DNA of 15,190 bases, taken from JANWYU01 sp964655485 (GTDB lineage: Bacteria > Bdellovibrionota > Bdellovibrionia > Bdellovibrionales > Bdellovibrionaceae). Shown here in pieces: positions 14,010 to 15,190 of this stretch. Both the position numbers and the translations under genes were made by a program. The notes under the pieces were generated by a model. The model ran no database searches and was not told the DNA's origin. It worked only from the letters and a program-made list of their open reading frames with translations. The stretch lies in contig CAZZMS010000193.1 of NCBI GenBank assembly GCA_964655485.1, forward strand, positions 1 to 15,190. Direction: 5' to 3'. The number at the start of each line of letters is the position of its first letter. The stretch's first letter is position 1.

Positions 14010-14996
14010 ATGCAAACACCAGATACCGATCAGATTGTGGAATGGGCCAAGGATGTGTTGCGCATCGAGGCTCAAGCTATTCAGGGAGCGATTGATCGCT
14101 CTGTGAATGAGGCTTTTGTGACCGCATTTCGCTTGCTTTATGATTGTTCTGGGAAGCTCATAGTGACAGGTATGGGTAAGTCGGGTCTTATTGGACGCAA
14201 GCTTGTAAGCACCTTCACGAGCCTCGGGATGCCCAGTGTATTTTTACATCCGGCAGAGGCAGCCCACGGGGATTTGGGGGTGATGAGCCGCGATGATGTG
14301 TTACTGGCCATCAGTCAAAGTGGTAACACTCAAGAGTTGGCGGTAGTGCTGGAGTACGCCCATCGTTTGGGTGTGAAGGTTATAGGCTTTACTGGTAACA
14401 AGTCGAGTCTGTTAGGGAAATTATGTCATGTATGGATTGATACCGCCGTTACCAAAGAGGCCTGTCCCTTGGGCCTAGCCCCTACTGCCAGCAGCACTTT
14501 GACTTTGGCTTTGGGGGATGCCCTGGCTGTGACTCTGAGTCGCAGCCGTGGTTTTACCGATCTGGATTTTAAAGCCCTGCATCCCGGAGGAGGTCTTGGT
14601 AAGCGTTTGTTGCAGGTTGCAGATGTTATGCGCGGTCAAGAAGAGTTACCGGCACTTTCTCCCGATTCCGACATGAAGACGATCTTACTCACCATGAGTC
14701 GCGGAGATGTGCGTGGTTGTTGTATTGTAGTGAATGAGCAGCATGAGCTTCAGGGGATTATTACTGATGGGGATTTACGTAGGCATTTTGATTCTATCCA
14801 TCCCCAGCACACCAAGGCGCGGGATCTGATGAGTGTTTCGCCCAAAACGATTTCTCCAAGTGAGCTCGCGGCTAAAGCCATGAAACTCATGGAGGATCAT
14901 CGCATTAGCGTATTGCTAGTCGTGGATCCTAGGAAAAATCCCAAGCGAGCCTTAGGTCTCGTGCACATTCAAGATCTGCTGCGCGCTTTGGGGTAG
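14010..14996 (+). CDS. kdsD: arabinose-5-phosphate isomerase (KdsD/KpsF/GutQ family)
   Basis: Converts ribulose 5-phosphate to arabinose 5-phosphate, the first step to Kdo; cytoplasmic. An N-terminal SIS domain has GMGKSG (54-59), PAEAAHGDLG with H86, KEACPLGLAPTASST and KALHPGGGLGKRLL with H191. Two CBS domains follow (about 205-328; the LQGIITDGDLRR motif falls in the first). From ATG 14010 it is 328 residues, the length of E. coli KdsD. GAGG lies 11 nt upstream. An in-frame GTG at 13941 would add 23 residues with no family match and no ribosome site. It follows pyrG and complements divergent kdsB in the Kdo pathway; kdsA and kdsC are not here. Confidence 0.95.
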   Translation: MQTPDTDQIVEWAKDVLRIEAQAIQGAIDRSVNEAFVTAFRLLYDCSGKLIVTGMGKSGLIGRKLVSTFTSLGMPSVFLHPAEAAHGDLGVMSRDDVLLAISQSGNTQELAVVLEYAHRLGVKVIGFTGNKSSLLGKLCHVWIDTAVTKEACPLGLAPTASSTLTLALGDALAVTLSRSRGFTDLDFKALHPGGGLGKRLLQVADVMRGQEELPALSPDSDMKTILLTMSRGDVRGCCIVVNEQHELQGIITDGDLRRHFDSIHPQHTKARDLMSVSPKTISPSELAAKAMKLMEDHRISVLLVVDPRKNPKRALGLVHIQDLLRALG

Positions 14997-14997
14997 T

Positions 14998-15066
14998 ATC
15001 CATGGTGCAGCGGCCTCCCATACTGGCCTGCGTTTCAAGGCGTCAAAGAATTAATCAGGGCCAACT
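14998..15066 (+). repeat. dispersed 3'-end repeat, copy B (internally deleted)
   Basis: Two blocks match copy A: 14998-15018 with 10962-10982 (20 of 21) and 15033-15066 with 11111-11144 (30 of 34). The 128 bp between these blocks in copy A is replaced by 14 bp here. It begins one base after the kdsD stop, in the same orientation as kdsD, and ends just before the tRNA promoter. Confidence 0.8.
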
Positions 15067-15068
15067 AG

Positions 15069-15097
15069 TTGAAAGAAGCTAACAACTTGAGTAATAT
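15069..15097 (+). promoter_or_regulatory. promoter of tRNA-Pro
   Basis: -35 TTGAAA (15069-15074, 5/6 to consensus), exactly 17 nt, -10 TAATAT (15092-15097, 4/6). The predicted start near 15104 leaves a leader of about 9 nt before the mature tRNA 5' end at 15113. Confidence 0.7.
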
Positions 15098-15112
15098 GGA
15101 CCTCATCCATGG

Positions 15113-15189
<77 letters not shown>

Positions 15190-15190
15190 A

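Overview
The window reads as chromosomal housekeeping DNA from a Gram-negative bacterium. kdsB and kdsD (Kdo synthesis for LPS), a probable lipoprotein metalloprotease and a mixed set of strong and absent Shine-Dalgarno sequences all fit. A Bdellovibrionota- or deltaproteobacteria-like lineage is my best guess. That rests on general gene content (matrixin lipoprotein, membrane PPase, Kdo genes), not on any diagnostic marker. No phage, IS transposase, CRISPR or plasmid gene is visible.

Layout. 1-633: a low-complexity Met/Gly/Gln/Pro-rich protein built on a 75-bp tandem repeat. 677-2107: a YtcJ-like amidohydrolase. 2177-2443: a small unknown gene converging on mrp (minus, 2432-3226). 3394-3795: a membrane-anchored J-like protein. 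3799-4002: a small unknown gene (minus). 4073-4861: a matrixin-type zinc protease (minus). 5116-7128: an LtaS/MdoB-like membrane sulfatase-fold enzyme (minus). 7270-10068, plus strand: mnhE, mnhF and a K+-dependent membrane pyrophosphatase (hppA), an ion-transport block. 10187-10742: rpmI-rplT, closed by a clear intrinsic terminator. 11238-12020: kdsB (minus), divergent from pyrG (12260-13936) and kdsD (14010-14996). 15113-15189: tRNA-Pro(CGG) with its own promoter.

How the genes relate. kdsD makes arabinose 5-phosphate, the first Kdo precursor. kdsB activates Kdo with CTP, which pyrG makes, so the right end is a coherent CTP/CMP-Kdo supply locus. MnhE/MnhF and the pyrophosphatase both concern cation-coupled membrane energetics. 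The sulfatase-fold enzyme and the metalloprotease are probable envelope functions.

The most unusual signal is a dispersed repeat family found by comparing intergenic regions. Three related copies (about 5024-5098 minus, 10852-11151 plus, 14998-15066 plus) each lie downstream of a gene (the sulfatase, rplT, kdsD) and always in the same orientation as that gene. The largest copy contains a long imperfect hairpin and is bracketed by exact 12-bp direct repeats. Other points worth attention are an Mrp ATPase without its Cys-X-X-Cys motif, a J-like protein without HPD, a palindrome filling a promoter spacer, and a possible coupled small ORF before pyrG.
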